From Hyphomicrobiales bacterium (lineage in GTDB: Bacteria; Pseudomonadota; Alphaproteobacteria; Rhizobiales; Rhizobiaceae): DNA of 64,000 nucleotides. The notes beneath the pieces were generated by a model that was not told where the DNA came from, did not search any database, and saw only the letters and a program-made list of their open reading frames with translations. The position numbers and the translations under genes are program-made. Positions 8,034 through 16,707 of this stretch are shown piece by piece (position 1 is the stretch's first letter; the number at the start of each line of letters is the position of its first letter). Location of the stretch: contig UBUL01000019.1 in the NCBI GenBank assembly GCA_900468625.1, positions 1-64,000 of the forward strand, in the 5' to 3' direction.

Positions 8034-11000
8034 CCCCGCAATCCAACGATTACGGCATGGCCGGGCGGCTTACCGGCATGTTCATCCGCTCGCCCTTGAC
8101 GCCGCTTTTGCTCCTGGCCGCGCTCGCGTTCGGCTTGATCGCCCTTGTTACGCTGCCGCGCGAGGAAGAACCCCAGATCTCCGTTCCCATGGTCGATATC
8201 CATGTCCAGGCAAGTGGCCTTAAAGCGGAAGATGCGGTGAAACTCGTTGCCGAGCCCTTGGAAACGATCGTGAAAGGCATCGACGGCGTCGAGCACGTCT
8301 ATTCCCAGGTCCAGGACGATCATGTCCTCGTTACCGCGCGCTTTTTCGTGGGCACATCGTCCGATACGGCCGTATTGCGCGTTCACGAAAAGATCCAGGC
8401 GAACATGGACCGCATTCCGGTCGGCATCCCTGCGCCGCTCGTCGTCGGGCGAGGCATAGACGATGTCGCCATACTTTCCTTTACGCTTTCGCCCGCTCCC
8501 GGGGCTGCCGGCCGCATCTCGGCCAATGACCTGACGCGCGTCGCAAGGGAAGTTCGCACCGAGTTGTCGAAAGTCGAGAATGTCGGTTTGACCTATCTCG
8601 TCGGTGAGGCGGATGAGATCTTTCGGGTCGCGCCCGATCCGCAGAAGCTCGCACTCTATGGCGTCACTCTGCAGCAGCTTGCGCAGAAGGTGGCAGGTGC
8701 CAACCAGACTTTTCCGGCAGGAACATTGCGGGACAAAGGCGAACAAATCGGTCTCGTCGCAGGCGAGACCCTTGCAGCGCCACAGCAGATCGGCAATTTG
8801 CTGATAACAACCCGCGACAACAGGCCCGTCTATGTCCGCGATGTGGCTGAAATCTCTTTGGCATCCGATTCCGGCGAGATGATTGCGTCTCGGCTCATTC
8901 GTGACAATTCGGACCTGAAGCGTCTGCCTGCCGTCACCATCGCCGCGGCAAAACGCGCCGGCGCCAATGCGGTTGATGTGGCGGCCGCTCTGATGACCCG
9001 GATCGATGCGCTCAAGGGGTCCCTGATCCCGCAGGAGATCACAGTCGGCATTACCCGCGATTACGGGGAAACGGCCAATGAGAAAGCCAACGAACTGCTG
9101 TTGCATCTCGGACTGGCGACGCTCTCGATCATCGTGCTCGTAGCCGTCGCAATCGGTTGGCGCGAAGCTGCGGTGGTCGCGATCGTCATTCCGGTCACCA
9201 TCCTTTTGACGCTGTTTGCCTCGCAACTGATGGGATACACGCTTAATCGCGTCTCCCTCTTCGCCCTGATATTTTCGATCGGCATCCTGGTCGACGATGC
9301 GATCGTGGTAATCGAGAATATTTCGCGGCACTGGGCAATGGCGGATGGACGCCCCCGTTATCAGGCGGCAGTGGAGGCGGTCGCCGAAGTCGGCAATCCC
9401 ACGATCGTTGCTACGCTGACCGTTGTCGCAGCCCTTCTGCCGATGCTGTTCGTCTCAGGCATGATGGGGCCGTACATGAGCCCGATTCCAGCCAATGCAT
9501 CCGCTGCGATGATCTTCTCCTTTTTCGTCGCGGTGATTGTGACCCCCTGGTTGATGATGAAGTTTGCCGGCAGGTCCACTGTCCAAGGCGGTGATCATCA
9601 TGGGCAGGGAGGGATGGTCGGCCGGCTTTATGCAGCAATGGCCAGGCCTATCCTCGCATCAAAAACCCGAAGCTGGGTTTTCCTGCTTGCCGTGGGCGTC
9701 CTGACGCTCAGCTCGCTCTTGCTGTTCTACACCGAAGATGTGACTGTCAAACTGCTGCCCTTCGACAATAAGTCCGAGCTGTCCGTCGTGATCGATCTGC
9801 CGGAAGGCTCTTCCGTCGAGGCGACGGACGCTGTCACGCAAGCCATTGCGCAGGCGGCGATGGAGTTTCCGGAAGTGCGTTCGTCCGAGACGTATGCGGG
9901 AACCGCCGCCCCCTTCAACTTCAATGGCCTCGTCCGGCATTATTACCTGCGCACCGGCAGTCAGCAGGGGGATGTTGCGCTTGAACTGCTTCCCAAGGGC
10001 GAGCGGTCCCGCACCAGCCACGACTTGGCGGTCGCGATCCGCAAGCGCCTTGCGAAGGTCGCTGTTCCTGCCGGCACCCGAGTAAAGGTGGTCGAAGCGC
10101 CGCCAGGGCCGCCTGTACTTTCCACGCTGCTCGCCGAAATCTATGGTCCCGACGCCGAGACACGGCGGCAGGCGGCGGCAAGGGTGGAAGAGGCCTTCCG
10201 CACCGTTCCCTTCATCGTCGATATCGATAATTCCTATGGAACGCCGGCAAGGCGTCTGAGAGCCACCATTTCACCCGACGAGGCGGAGTTTTTTCATGTC
10301 GAGGAAGCAGACGTGCTGGATACGCTTGCAATCCTCAATGGCGGCAAAACGGTGGGCTATTCCCATCGCGGCGGCGGCAGGCCACCCATTCCGATCCGGA
10401 TCGAGCTTCCCAAAAATAAACGGGTGATGGACGAAGGTTTCCTGACCACGCCCATCCCGGCCAACGTGCTTCCGGGAGAGCGAGGCGTGGTGGAGCTCGG
10501 CGACGTCGTCAAAATTCATGAGGAAAAGGCGTCTTACCCGATTTTCCGGCACAATGGTCGCGCCGCGGAGATGGTGACTGCGGAACTCGCCGGAGCGTAT
10601 GAGGCTCCCCTGTACGGCATGATCGCCGTGCAACATGCGCTCGACGCACAGACCTGGAAGGGCATGCAGAAGCCGGTGATTGCGTTCCATGGCCAGCCGT
10701 CGGACGAATCCGTTCCGACCGTTCTTTGGGACGGCGAGTGGGAAGTCACCTGGGTGACCTTCCGCGACATGGGCGCCGCCTTCGGCGTTGCGCTGCTCGG
10801 CATCTATATCCTTGTCGTTGCCCAGTTCGGATCGTTCAGACTGCCTTTGGTGATCCTTATGCCGATTCCGCTGACCTTCATCGGAATCCTGTCCGGCCAT
10901 TGGTTCTTCGGCGCTCCGTTTTCGGCTACCTCCATGATCGGCTTTATCGCGCTTGCCGGTATCATCGTGCGCAACTCGATCCTGCTTGTGGATTTTATCC

Positions 11001-11230
11001 GGCACTCCGCACCATCTGGAAAACCTTTAGTCGAGATATTGATCGAAGCTGGTGCGATCCGTTCAAAGCCGATCCTGCTGACGGCGTTGGCGGCGATGAT
11101 CGGGGCAGCGGTGATCCTGTCGGATCCGATTTTCCAGGGGCTGGCGATCTCGCTTCTCTTCGGGCTTGCCTCCTCGACTTTGCTGACGGTGCTCGTCATT
11201 CCGGCGATCTACCGGGTGCTTAAAACGTGA
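8030..11230 (+). CDS. RND-family efflux pump, inner-membrane transporter
   Basis: A 1066-residue proton-driven RND permease of normal length with the family layout: one N-terminal helix (about residues 22-42), a large periplasmic loop, helices 2-6, a second helix and periplasmic loop, and five C-terminal helices. The helix-4 proton-relay motif is visible as GILVDDAIVVIENISRH, and helix-10/11 motifs as GIIVRNSILLVDFIR. It lacks the charged N-terminal features of heavy-metal CusA pumps and looks like the hydrophobic-compound branch, but the substrate is unknown. It is last in the operon with the DUF2892 protein and adaptor, probably under the two-cysteine ArsR-type regulator. Confidence 0.94.
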   Translation: MTPQSNDYGMAGRLTGMFIRSPLTPLLLLAALAFGLIALVTLPREEEPQISVPMVDIHVQASGLKAEDAVKLVAEPLETIVKGIDGVEHVYSQVQDDHVLVTARFFVGTSSDTAVLRVHEKIQANMDRIPVGIPAPLVVGRGIDDVAILSFTLSPAPGAAGRISANDLTRVAREVRTELSKVENVGLTYLVGEADEIFRVAPDPQKLALYGVTLQQLAQKVAGANQTFPAGTLRDKGEQIGLVAGETLAAPQQIGNLLITTRDNRPVYVRDVAEISLASDSGEMIASRLIRDNSDLKRLPAVTIAAAKRAGANAVDVAAALMTRIDALKGSLIPQEITVGITRDYGETANEKANELLLHLGLATLSIIVLVAVAIGWREAAVVAIVIPVTILLTLFASQLMGYTLNRVSLFALIFSIGILVDDAIVVIENISRHWAMADGRPRYQAAVEAVAEVGNPTIVATLTVVAALLPMLFVSGMMGPYMSPIPANASAAMIFSFFVAVIVTPWLMMKFAGRSTVQGGDHHGQGGMVGRLYAAMARPILASKTRSWVFLLAVGVLTLSSLLLFYTEDVTVKLLPFDNKSELSVVIDLPEGSSVEATDAVTQAIAQAAMEFPEVRSSETYAGTAAPFNFNGLVRHYYLRTGSQQGDVALELLPKGERSRTSHDLAVAIRKRLAKVAVPAGTRVKVVEAPPGPPVLSTLLAEIYGPDAETRRQAAARVEEAFRTVPFIVDIDNSYGTPARRLRATISPDEAEFFHVEEADVLDTLAILNGGKTVGYSHRGGGRPPIPIRIELPKNKRVMDEGFLTTPIPANVLPGERGVVELGDVVKIHEEKASYPIFRHNGRAAEMVTAELAGAYEAPLYGMIAVQHALDAQTWKGMQKPVIAFHGQPSDESVPTVLWDGEWEVTWVTFRDMGAAFGVALLGIYILVVAQFGSFRLPLVILMPIPLTFIGILSGHWFFGAPFSATSMIGFIALAGIIVRNSILLVDFIRHSAPSGKPLVEILIEAGAIRSKPILLTALAAMIGAAVILSDPIFQGLAISLLFGLASSTLLTVLVIPAIYRVLKT

Positions 11231-11290
11231 AGGAGCAGCACAACATCCGGGCAGGTCGGTCAGAGCGATCTGCCATATTTGCCGGCGAGG

Positions 11291-11515
11291 CTACGAAAAG
11301 AAGAATTCCCTCGTCGATGAATTGTAAAGGAGCGTTCGGCTGCCCAGCAGCGGGATTTCGAGATGCGGCAAACCGTTCCTATTGATTTGTATCGGCGGGC
11401 CGAGCACGAGAAAATGCTGTCTCAGAATATCGTCCCATATCGAAGGAAAATCCATACCATCGCGCGTAGCACCAAGGCATTTGAGCAGCAGCCCACGGGC
11501 AGTGTCGTCCATCAT
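11291..11515 (-). CDS. Conserved-looking small hypothetical protein
   Basis: A protein of 74 residues if begun at the ATG at 11515, which follows GGAAG; the next codon is also ATG. The sequence (starting MMDDTARGLLLKCLGATRDG, with PLLGSRTLLYNSSTREFFF at the end) is compositionally balanced, has no signal peptide or membrane segment, and matches no domain I know. It is convergent with the RND pump gene. It may be a genuine small cytoplasmic protein; coding status is moderately supported by its start signal and amino-acid make-up. Confidence 0.5.
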   Translation of the reverse strand: MMDDTARGLLLKCLGATRDGMDFPSIWDDILRQHFLVLGPPIQINRNGLPHLEIPLLGSRTLLYNSSTREFFFS

Positions 11516-11873
11516 TCTTCCTTTTCGCTGCCGGATCAGCACATCCTCTCCGGAGCCACTGCTTTCGCAGCATCACACCGTTCATCGCCCATGTGCCGCT
11601 TCCGGATATTGATTCAAATCAAAGTGGTCGTGATGGAGTGAAATTTTCCGGCAAAGACCGGCCCACGAAACCAAGGCCAACCAGCCTCAGTTGTGGCTTC
11701 ACCGGAGCACGATGCCGAAAGGTGTGATCGGCTTTCGGACGACATTATGCTCTGCTTCTTTGACGCTTGAGCGGATCTCGCTGTCGCCAGACAGATAGGA
11801 AATAAGGCGAGCTGGATAGGCAGGAAAAAGTTGTCATGCGTTTTTGAAATTGAATTGCAGCGGCGCGGAAGTG
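11516..11873. other. Intergenic stretch holding a repeat
   Basis: No convincing gene. It contains the upstream region of the small minus-strand gene and a rhizobial palindromic repeat at 11705-11752. Confidence 0.6.
11705..11752. repeat. Rhizobial palindromic repeat (RIME-type half element)
   Basis: GAGCACGATGCCGAAAGG and CTTTCGGACGACATTATGCTC are imperfect inverted copies around a short loop. This GATGCCGAAA...TTTCGG-type hairpin is a common rhizobial intergenic repeat; a related perfect hairpin occurs at 14338-14384. Confidence 0.55.
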
Positions 11874-12578
11874 TTAAGGTTTGTCGAAAGGCCGCCCGAT
11901 CGAGACTGTTGATGAGGCGGGTGACCGCAGCAGCCAGGTGAACAGCATGAGCGCGACAACCGCTCCGGCAATCTCAGCAATCCAGAAGCCCGGCAGATCG
12001 ATCGGGCGGATGCCTGAGAAAGTGCCTGTCAGCGACCGAGCGAGCGCGACGGCTGGATTGGCGAAGGATGTCGAGGCGGTAAACCAATAGGCGGCGGTGA
12101 TGTAGAGCCCGACCAACCACGGCACAGCCTTCCGCTCGAACTTGATACCGGCGAGGATCACCGCCAGCAGCCCGAATGTTGCTATGCCCTCGGAGAACCA
12201 TTGGGCGCCGCCTGTCCTGACCTTGCTCGACAGTTCGATGAGCGGCAGGCCGAACATCAGGTGTGCGGCGATCGTGCCAATCACGCCGCCGACAATCTGC
12301 GCCAGCACATATGCGGTGAGATCGCTCCTCGGCAATGTACGGGAGATCGCGAAGATCAACGAGACCGCAGGGTTGAAGTGGGCTCCCGAGATCGGTCCGA
12401 GAGTGGTGATCAGGACCACCAGGATCGCGCCGGTTGCCAGCGTGTTACCGAGTAGTGCCAGGCCAATGTCCTGCGTCAGTGATGTTGCCATGATGCCCGA
12501 ACCGACCACCGTCGCGACCAGCATTGCGGTCCCGAGGCCTTCGGCAACCAGCCGACGTGGCAGATCGAATCCACCCAT
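11874..12578 (-). CDS. aqpS: Aquaglyceroporin AqpS of the arsenic operon
   Basis: A 234-residue MIP-family channel with six hydrophobic helices and the two pore motifs HFNPAVS (about residue 67) and FANPAVALA (about residue 185). The start ATG at 12578 overlaps the stop of arsC by one base (TGATG), which fixes it; a longer open frame upstream runs inside arsC. In Sinorhizobium meliloti the same gene order, arsR-aqpS-arsC, gives arsenate resistance: arsenate is reduced by ArsC and the arsenite leaves downhill through AqpS. The absence of an ArsB or Acr3 pump nearby supports the same mechanism here. No arsH is seen beside it. Confidence 0.9.
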   Translation of the reverse strand: MGGFDLPRRLVAEGLGTAMLVATVVGSGIMATSLTQDIGLALLGNTLATGAILVVLITTLGPISGAHFNPAVSLIFAISRTLPRSDLTAYVLAQIVGGVIGTIAAHLMFGLPLIELSSKVRTGGAQWFSEGIATFGLLAVILAGIKFERKAVPWLVGLYITAAYWFTASTSFANPAVALARSLTGTFSGIRPIDLPGFWIAEIAGAVVALMLFTWLLRSPASSTVSIGRPFDKP

Positions 12579-13108
12579 CAGCTTGCCTTCGGCTGCTTGA
12601 TGCTGGCGCCTTCCATGGCGCCGATCTGGCGCAGATGCGTCTCCAGCGCGAGCCTGTCGAGCGAGGCGAGCGGCAAGCTGATAAAGGACATAATGCGGTT
12701 CTTGAGGAACCGGGCAGCTTGCGCAAAGGCGCGGGCTTTCTCGACTTCGCTGCCTTCGACGGCCGCGGGATCTTCGATGCCCCAGTGAGCGGTCATCGGA
12801 TGACCGATCCACACCGGGCAGGCCTCGCCGGCGGCGCTGTCGCAGACCGTGAAGATGAAGTCCATGTGCGGTGCGCCGGGTTCGGCAAACTCGTCCCAGC
12901 TTTTCGAACGAAAACCGTTCGACGGATAACCCAGAGTCTCCAGTTCCTTCAGAGCATGCGGGTTGACCTCACCCTTGGGCTGGCTGCCGGCCGAGAATGC
13001 CTTGAAGCGGCCTTTGCCTTCCGCGTTCAGGATCGACTCTGCAAGGATCGAGCGGGCGGAATTGCCCGTACAGAGAAAGAGGACGTTGTAGACGCGGTCG
13101 GTGGTCAT
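12578..13108 (-). CDS. arsC: Arsenate reductase, low-molecular-weight phosphatase type
   Basis: A 176-residue protein with the LMW protein-tyrosine-phosphatase P-loop near the N-terminus (VLFLCTGNSARS), giving the nucleophilic cysteine at about residue 13. Further expected residues are present, including a second conserved cysteine (FTVCDSAAGEACPVW). This family reduces arsenate to arsenite, usually with thioredoxin or glutaredoxin. The C-terminal tail after about residue 135 is longer than in the smallest homologues. It overlaps arsR by four bases (ATGA) and aqpS by one, so the three genes form a tightly coupled operon. Confidence 0.92.
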   Translation of the reverse strand: MTTDRVYNVLFLCTGNSARSILAESILNAEGKGRFKAFSAGSQPKGEVNPHALKELETLGYPSNGFRSKSWDEFAEPGAPHMDFIFTVCDSAAGEACPVWIGHPMTAHWGIEDPAAVEGSEVEKARAFAQAARFLKNRIMSFISLPLASLDRLALETHLRQIGAMEGASIKQPKAS

Positions 13109-13461
13109 TGCAGTTTCTCCTCCGTTTTAGGGGCGCAGCAGGCGGCGATCTTTGCCGCCGGCGCGCAGATTTCCGGGTGCCCTGAGCAGCAGTCTTCCAT
13201 CAGAAAGCGGACAAGACCGCCAAGCGCTTCGTAGTTCGCGGTGTAGATGATCGAGCGTGACCGGCGCTCAGCATCGATCAGTCCGGAATGCTCCAGCTCC
13301 TTCAGATGGAAGGAGATGTTCGAGGGCGACACCTCGGCCTTTTCCGCGATTGCACCGGCTGCCATGCCATCAGGGCCGGCGACCACGAGCATGCGGATGA
13401 TGTGCAGACGGGTCTCCTGGGAAAGCGCACCGAATGCGATCAGGGCTTGATGTCGATTCAT
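13105..13461 (-). CDS. arsR: ArsR-family arsenical repressor
   Basis: A 118-residue winged-helix repressor. The DNA-binding helices lie around residues 36-60 (IAEKAEVSPSNISFHLKELE). Unlike classical ArsR, there is no cysteine pair in the recognition helix; a cysteine-rich C-terminus is present instead (DCCSGHPEIC around residues 89-98 and CC near residue 108), which is the probable As(III) site, as in other repressors with C-terminal thiol clusters. The gene leads the arsR-arsC-aqpS operon, and a perfect 9-base dyad lies immediately before its ATG, which supports autoregulation. Confidence 0.92.
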   Translation of the reverse strand: MNRHQALIAFGALSQETRLHIIRMLVVAGPDGMAAGAIAEKAEVSPSNISFHLKELEHSGLIDAERRSRSIIYTANYEALGGLVRFLMEDCCSGHPEICAPAAKIAACCAPKTEEKLQ

Positions 13462-13463
13462 AT

Positions 13464-13487
13464 TTCAATAATCCTTGAATTATTGAA
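13464..13487. promoter_or_regulatory. Perfect dyad, probable ArsR operator
   Basis: TTCAATAAT and ATTATTGAA are perfect inverted repeats separated by six bases, three bases upstream of the arsR start codon. Position and AT-rich TTGAA-type half-sites fit ArsR-family operators. Confidence 0.75.
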
Positions 13488-13905
13488 GTAATGGCTAATG
13501 CAAATGAATGCCGCTGGCAACTGCAAAATGCGCAAGCCAATCATTATCATTGCCACCAAGTCCGGTGCAGTTGATCCTGGGCCATGCTGCCTCGGCATCA
13601 GCGCGGAAACTGTCATTCGACGCGCAACTTGGAACGTTCGGGCTTGCGGCGTGAACTTATCGGGCTGGTCTACGAGGCGCTTCTCATCAATGCGTGGCAA
13701 ACGACTATGTGGTCGCAACGCAATCGTGTTCAATCATTCCATCCGGGATGCGTTCGAGCTTGTAAAACGGTTGCGCCGCTCATTGCCATGTTTCGGCACT
13801 GTCGTCGATGAAGTGCGCTGATCCCTCGGTAAATATCTGGCACACGCATTTAAGAATATCCGCACTATCTTGAATTTAATCCGATTGAAATTACTTTTAT
13901 ATTAG
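13488..13905. other. Intergenic stretch without a supportable gene
   Basis: Short open frames exist on both strands but none has a good start or recognisable motif. A short frame around 13640-13700 reads RRELIGLVYEALLIN, faintly like the start of some LuxR-type regulators, and may be decayed. Confidence 0.5.
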
Positions 13906-13945
13906 GCGTAAATTTTACGCGGCATGAAGCCGCGAATGCGGCTTC
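13906..13945 (+). promoter_or_regulatory. Two leader hairpins before the SPW-repeat gene
   Basis: GCGTAAATTTTACGC (13906-13920) is a 15-base palindrome. GAAGCCGC and GCGGCTTC (13926-13945) form a perfect 8-pair stem with a GAAT loop, ending just before the AGGAGGAG ribosome-binding site. The pair could be an operator followed by a translational control hairpin. Confidence 0.5.
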
Positions 13946-13964
13946 GCATGAGGAGGAGATTGTC

Positions 13965-14324
13965 ATGGCAATCGTTCTGATGAAAGGAAAACGGACGCAG
14001 GATTGGGCGAATTTGGTCCTTGCGGCATGTCTGTTCGTATCTCCGTGGGTCTTTGGCTTCACAAATGAGACAATGCCAAGCTGGAATGCCTGGATCGTTG
14101 CCGCCATGTTGGGAGTTCTATCGGTCGCGGCCCTTTCGTTATTCGCCGAATGGGAGGAATGGGTAAATATGGCGCTGGGTCTGTGGTCGATCGCATCGCC
14201 CTGGCTGCTGGGTTTTACCACTAACATGAACGCAGTAGGGACAAACGTTGTCCTTGGAGCGCTCATTTTCGCGGTGTCGCTTTGGGCAGTCTGGGACGTT
14301 CATCATCCACACGCCCACGCTTGA
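13965..14324 (+). CDS. SPW-repeat membrane protein
   Basis: A 119-residue integral membrane protein with four hydrophobic helices arranged as two repeats. Each repeat carries the family's SPW motif: VSPWVFGF around residue 25 and ASPWLLGF around residue 81. The histidine-rich C-terminus (HHPHAHA) follows the last helix. The start ATG follows a strong AGGAGGAG. SPW-repeat proteins are widespread but their function is unknown. The gene stands alone, with leader hairpins upstream and a perfect hairpin downstream at 14338-14384. Confidence 0.85.
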   Translation: MAIVLMKGKRTQDWANLVLAACLFVSPWVFGFTNETMPSWNAWIVAAMLGVLSVAALSLFAEWEEWVNMALGLWSIASPWLLGFTTNMNAVGTNVVLGALIFAVSLWAVWDVHHPHAHA

Positions 14325-14756
14325 AATCGAAGAAGTAGGGCATGATGCCGTTCGAAGACCGCTTACGGTTTCGGCATCATGCCCTGGCAATAACTGCAAC
14401 TCCATATCCGGACGGATTTATGCGCATAGCGCCCGCACCGTCTTGTTTCGCGCCGCCGCTTCGAGCGCGATGACCCATGCGCGATTCCCGGGAAGGGGCG
14501 AGCTTCTCACGAGAATTCAGTGAATGCCGATGCAATGAAGATTTTTAGTCCACAGACATCAGCTGTGTCGTGATGCTTTGAGGCTTGTCTTATTCGTGAG
14601 AGGATCGCTTGATTTTTGGGCGATGTTTTCGCATTCAATAGCCGCAGGAAAGAGCATAGGGGCCACAGCAAGTGGGAAGGCGCATGGTATTTGCTTCAAG
14701 ATCGCCGTTGGCAGCATGCTCGGATATGCTGAACGACAAAGGCCCGCGATAAGTCC
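14325..14756. other. Intergenic region between the SPW gene and nasT
   Basis: It begins with a perfect 13-pair hairpin (14338-14384). The remainder is the presumed nasT promoter region; I see no good -24/-12 element and no gene. Confidence 0.5.
14338..14384. terminator. Perfect 13-pair hairpin after the SPW gene
   Basis: GGGCATGATGCCG pairs perfectly with CGGCATCATGCCC across a 21-base loop. The arms belong to the GCATGATGCCG family of rhizobial palindromic repeats. It lies 13 bases after the stop codon and could end transcription, though no T-run follows. Confidence 0.5.
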
Positions 14757-15374
14757 GTGGCAAACCGTACGACTGCTTCCAACAAACTTAATGTGCTTGT
14801 CATTGACGAAAATAGCATTCGGGCATCGATTATCGAGTTGGGTCTGTGCGAAGCAGGTTACGATAACGTCACGATCATTCATGACATGAACGGCCTTGCA
14901 AGGCGGATCATGGAAATCAACCCGGATGTCATTGTCATAGATATCGAGAATCCAAATCGCGACATGCTGGAAAGCTTCTTCCAGATCTCGCGAGCGGTTA
15001 AGCGGCCGATCGCAATGTTTGTCGACAAATCGGACGAGGCATCCATAGAGGCCGCCGTGGAGGCTGGTGTCTCCGCCTATGTCGTCAACGGCCTCAAACA
15101 GGAGCGCGTGCGACCGATCCTGAAGATGGCGATCAGCCGCTTCAATGCGTTCTCGCGGCTAAATCGTGAACTGGAAGAAGCGCGCGGCCAGCTTGAAAGC
15201 CGCAAGGTGATCGACCGGGCAAAACACCTGCTGATGCGTTCGCGCGGAGTATCGGAAGAGGAGGCATATTCGCGGCTGCGGCGGGCAGCGATGAATGAGA
15301 ACCGGAAAATCGAGGAAATCGCGCAAAGCCTGGTTACCGCCGCCAGCCTTTTCGATCCCGGAGCCGACGAATGA
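14757..15374 (+). CDS. nasT: NasT, ANTAR-domain antiterminator of nitrate assimilation
   Basis: A 205-residue protein. Residues about 12-130 form a response-regulator receiver fold (LNVLVIDEN; VIVIDIENPNRDML). Residues about 135-200 form a coiled coil and the ANTAR RNA-binding domain (VIDRAKHLLMRSRGVSEEEA, then RLRRAAM). In NasT systems the protein binds two-hairpin leader RNAs and prevents transcription termination; it is released from its partner NasS when nitrate or nitrite is present. The start is GTG at 14757. Its stop overlaps the nasS start by four bases. A matching leader RNA lies at 16755-16849, directly before the nitrate transporter gene. Confidence 0.95.
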   Translation: MANRTTASNKLNVLVIDENSIRASIIELGLCEAGYDNVTIIHDMNGLARRIMEINPDVIVIDIENPNRDMLESFFQISRAVKRPIAMFVDKSDEASIEAAVEAGVSAYVVNGLKQERVRPILKMAISRFNAFSRLNRELEEARGQLESRKVIDRAKHLLMRSRGVSEEEAYSRLRRAAMNENRKIEEIAQSLVTAASLFDPGADE

Positions 15375-16579
15375 CGACATATGAAGTCACCGCCGGTTTT
15401 GTGCCGCTTCTGGACAGCGCGCTGCTTGTCGTCGCCAAGGAGAAAGGCTTCGCAGAGGCGGCGGCGGTTAATCTCAATCTTGTTCGTGAACGCTCATGGG
15501 CGACTATTCGCGACCGGCTGGCGGTCAGCCAGTTCGATGTCGCCCACATTCTTGCCCCTTTGCCGATCGCCTGCAATCTCGGGCTCATGGCGCCGCGGCT
15601 TCAGATGATCGTGCCGATGGCGCTTGGTCTTGGTGGAAATGCCGTGACGGTCGCCGGGGACCTTTGGCGCGATATGGCCGAGCACGGCGTCGCCAGCAAT
15701 CTTGACGCACGGGAAAGCGGAACCGCCCTGCGAGGCGTGATCCGTCGTCGCAGCAACAAGCTCCGTTTCGCCGTGGTGCATCCCTATTCCGGCCACAACT
15801 ACGAACTGCGTTATTGGTTGTCGGCGAACGGCATCGACCCCGATCGGGATGTCGAGATCATGGTCTTGCCGCCGCCCGACATGGGCGACGCGCTCCTATC
15901 CGGGACGATCGATGGCTATTGCGCAGGCGAACCATGGAACACATTCGGTGTTCTGGATCGCGGCGGCCGTCTTGCAACTGTCAAAGCAGCGATTTGGAAG
16001 TCTAGTCCCGAAAAAGTGCTGGGTGTTCATGCCGGATGGGCTGACGCAAATCCAGACGCCTTGGCGGCCCTCTTGAAGGCGCTCCATGGGGCATCGCTCT
16101 GGTGTTCCCGCCCCGAAAATCATAGCGAGCTGGCATGGCTTTTGGCAAAGCCCGCCTATGTGGGCCGGCCGGTCGAGTATCTGCTGCCGGCGCTAAGCGG
16201 CGTCCTGCCCATGGGGAATGGCGAATCGCGAAGTGTGCAAGACTTCTTCGTTCCGCATGCCAAGGCAGCGACCTTTCCGTGGAAAAGCCATGCCCTCTGG
16301 TTCTACACGCAGATGGTGCGATGGCGGCATATCGCGCATAGCGATCGCCATCAGCGGATCGCTGGCGATACATACCGGCCCGATCTCTACCGAAATGCCT
16401 TGCGGGAATTGAACGTCGCGATGCCATCCGCCAGTTCGAAAGTGGAGGGAGCTCTGCTTGCAGAAACGCCCGTCGGCTCCAGCGGAGCTTTGACTTTAGG
16501 TCCCGATGGCTTTTTCGATGGAAACCTGTTCGATCCCGATGAGGTGGATGCCTACATCGCGGCTCAGGAAAAGCCATAG
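15371..16579 (+). CDS. nasS: NasS, cytoplasmic nitrate/nitrite sensor related to NrtA
   Basis: A 402-residue protein homologous to the nitrate-binding proteins NrtA/CmpA (GFVPLLDSALLVVAKEKGFA at the start, with the later HPYSGHNYELRYWL and GYCAGEPWNT motifs). It begins directly with the binding domain and has no signal peptide or lipobox, which distinguishes the cytoplasmic sensor NasS from a transporter component; no NrtB or NrtC genes are nearby. By family, ligand-free NasS sequesters NasT, and nitrate or nitrite binding frees it. The ATG at 15371 overlaps nasT, so the two are translationally coupled. Confidence 0.93.
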   Translation: MTTYEVTAGFVPLLDSALLVVAKEKGFAEAAAVNLNLVRERSWATIRDRLAVSQFDVAHILAPLPIACNLGLMAPRLQMIVPMALGLGGNAVTVAGDLWRDMAEHGVASNLDARESGTALRGVIRRRSNKLRFAVVHPYSGHNYELRYWLSANGIDPDRDVEIMVLPPPDMGDALLSGTIDGYCAGEPWNTFGVLDRGGRLATVKAAIWKSSPEKVLGVHAGWADANPDALAALLKALHGASLWCSRPENHSELAWLLAKPAYVGRPVEYLLPALSGVLPMGNGESRSVQDFFVPHAKAATFPWKSHALWFYTQMVRWRHIAHSDRHQRIAGDTYRPDLYRNALRELNVAMPSASSKVEGALLAETPVGSSGALTLGPDGFFDGNLFDPDEVDAYIAAQEKP

Positions 16580-16592
16580 CGTTGTGCCTATT

Positions 16593-16609
16593 TTGTGCGC
16601 ATTGCACAA
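16593..16609. promoter_or_regulatory. Upstream dyad, candidate activator site for the nas promoter
   Basis: TTGTGC-N5-GCACAA is a perfect palindrome about 100 bases upstream of the -24/-12 promoter, the usual distance for an NtrC-type enhancer. The half-site polarity (GTGC...GCAC) is the reverse of the textbook NtrC site, so the binding protein is uncertain. Confidence 0.4.
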
Positions 16610-16707
16610 TTTTTGACAGACCTGTTGCGGTCGGTTTCGGCGGCGCACCAACCCATCGGCGTGCGAATTCTCAACATAATCGTTTTAAAACAAAGTGATA
16701 CATAATC

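Noticed and set aside
7826..9331. 501-codon open frame on the minus strand
   Set aside because: It is the antisense shadow of the RND adaptor and pump genes, with composition typical of GC-rich antisense frames and no domain.
13498..13821. 107-codon plus-strand open frame upstream of the SPW gene
   Set aside because: Cysteine-, arginine- and serine-rich translation without family resemblance or ribosome-binding site; a decayed LuxR-like piece is only faintly suggested.
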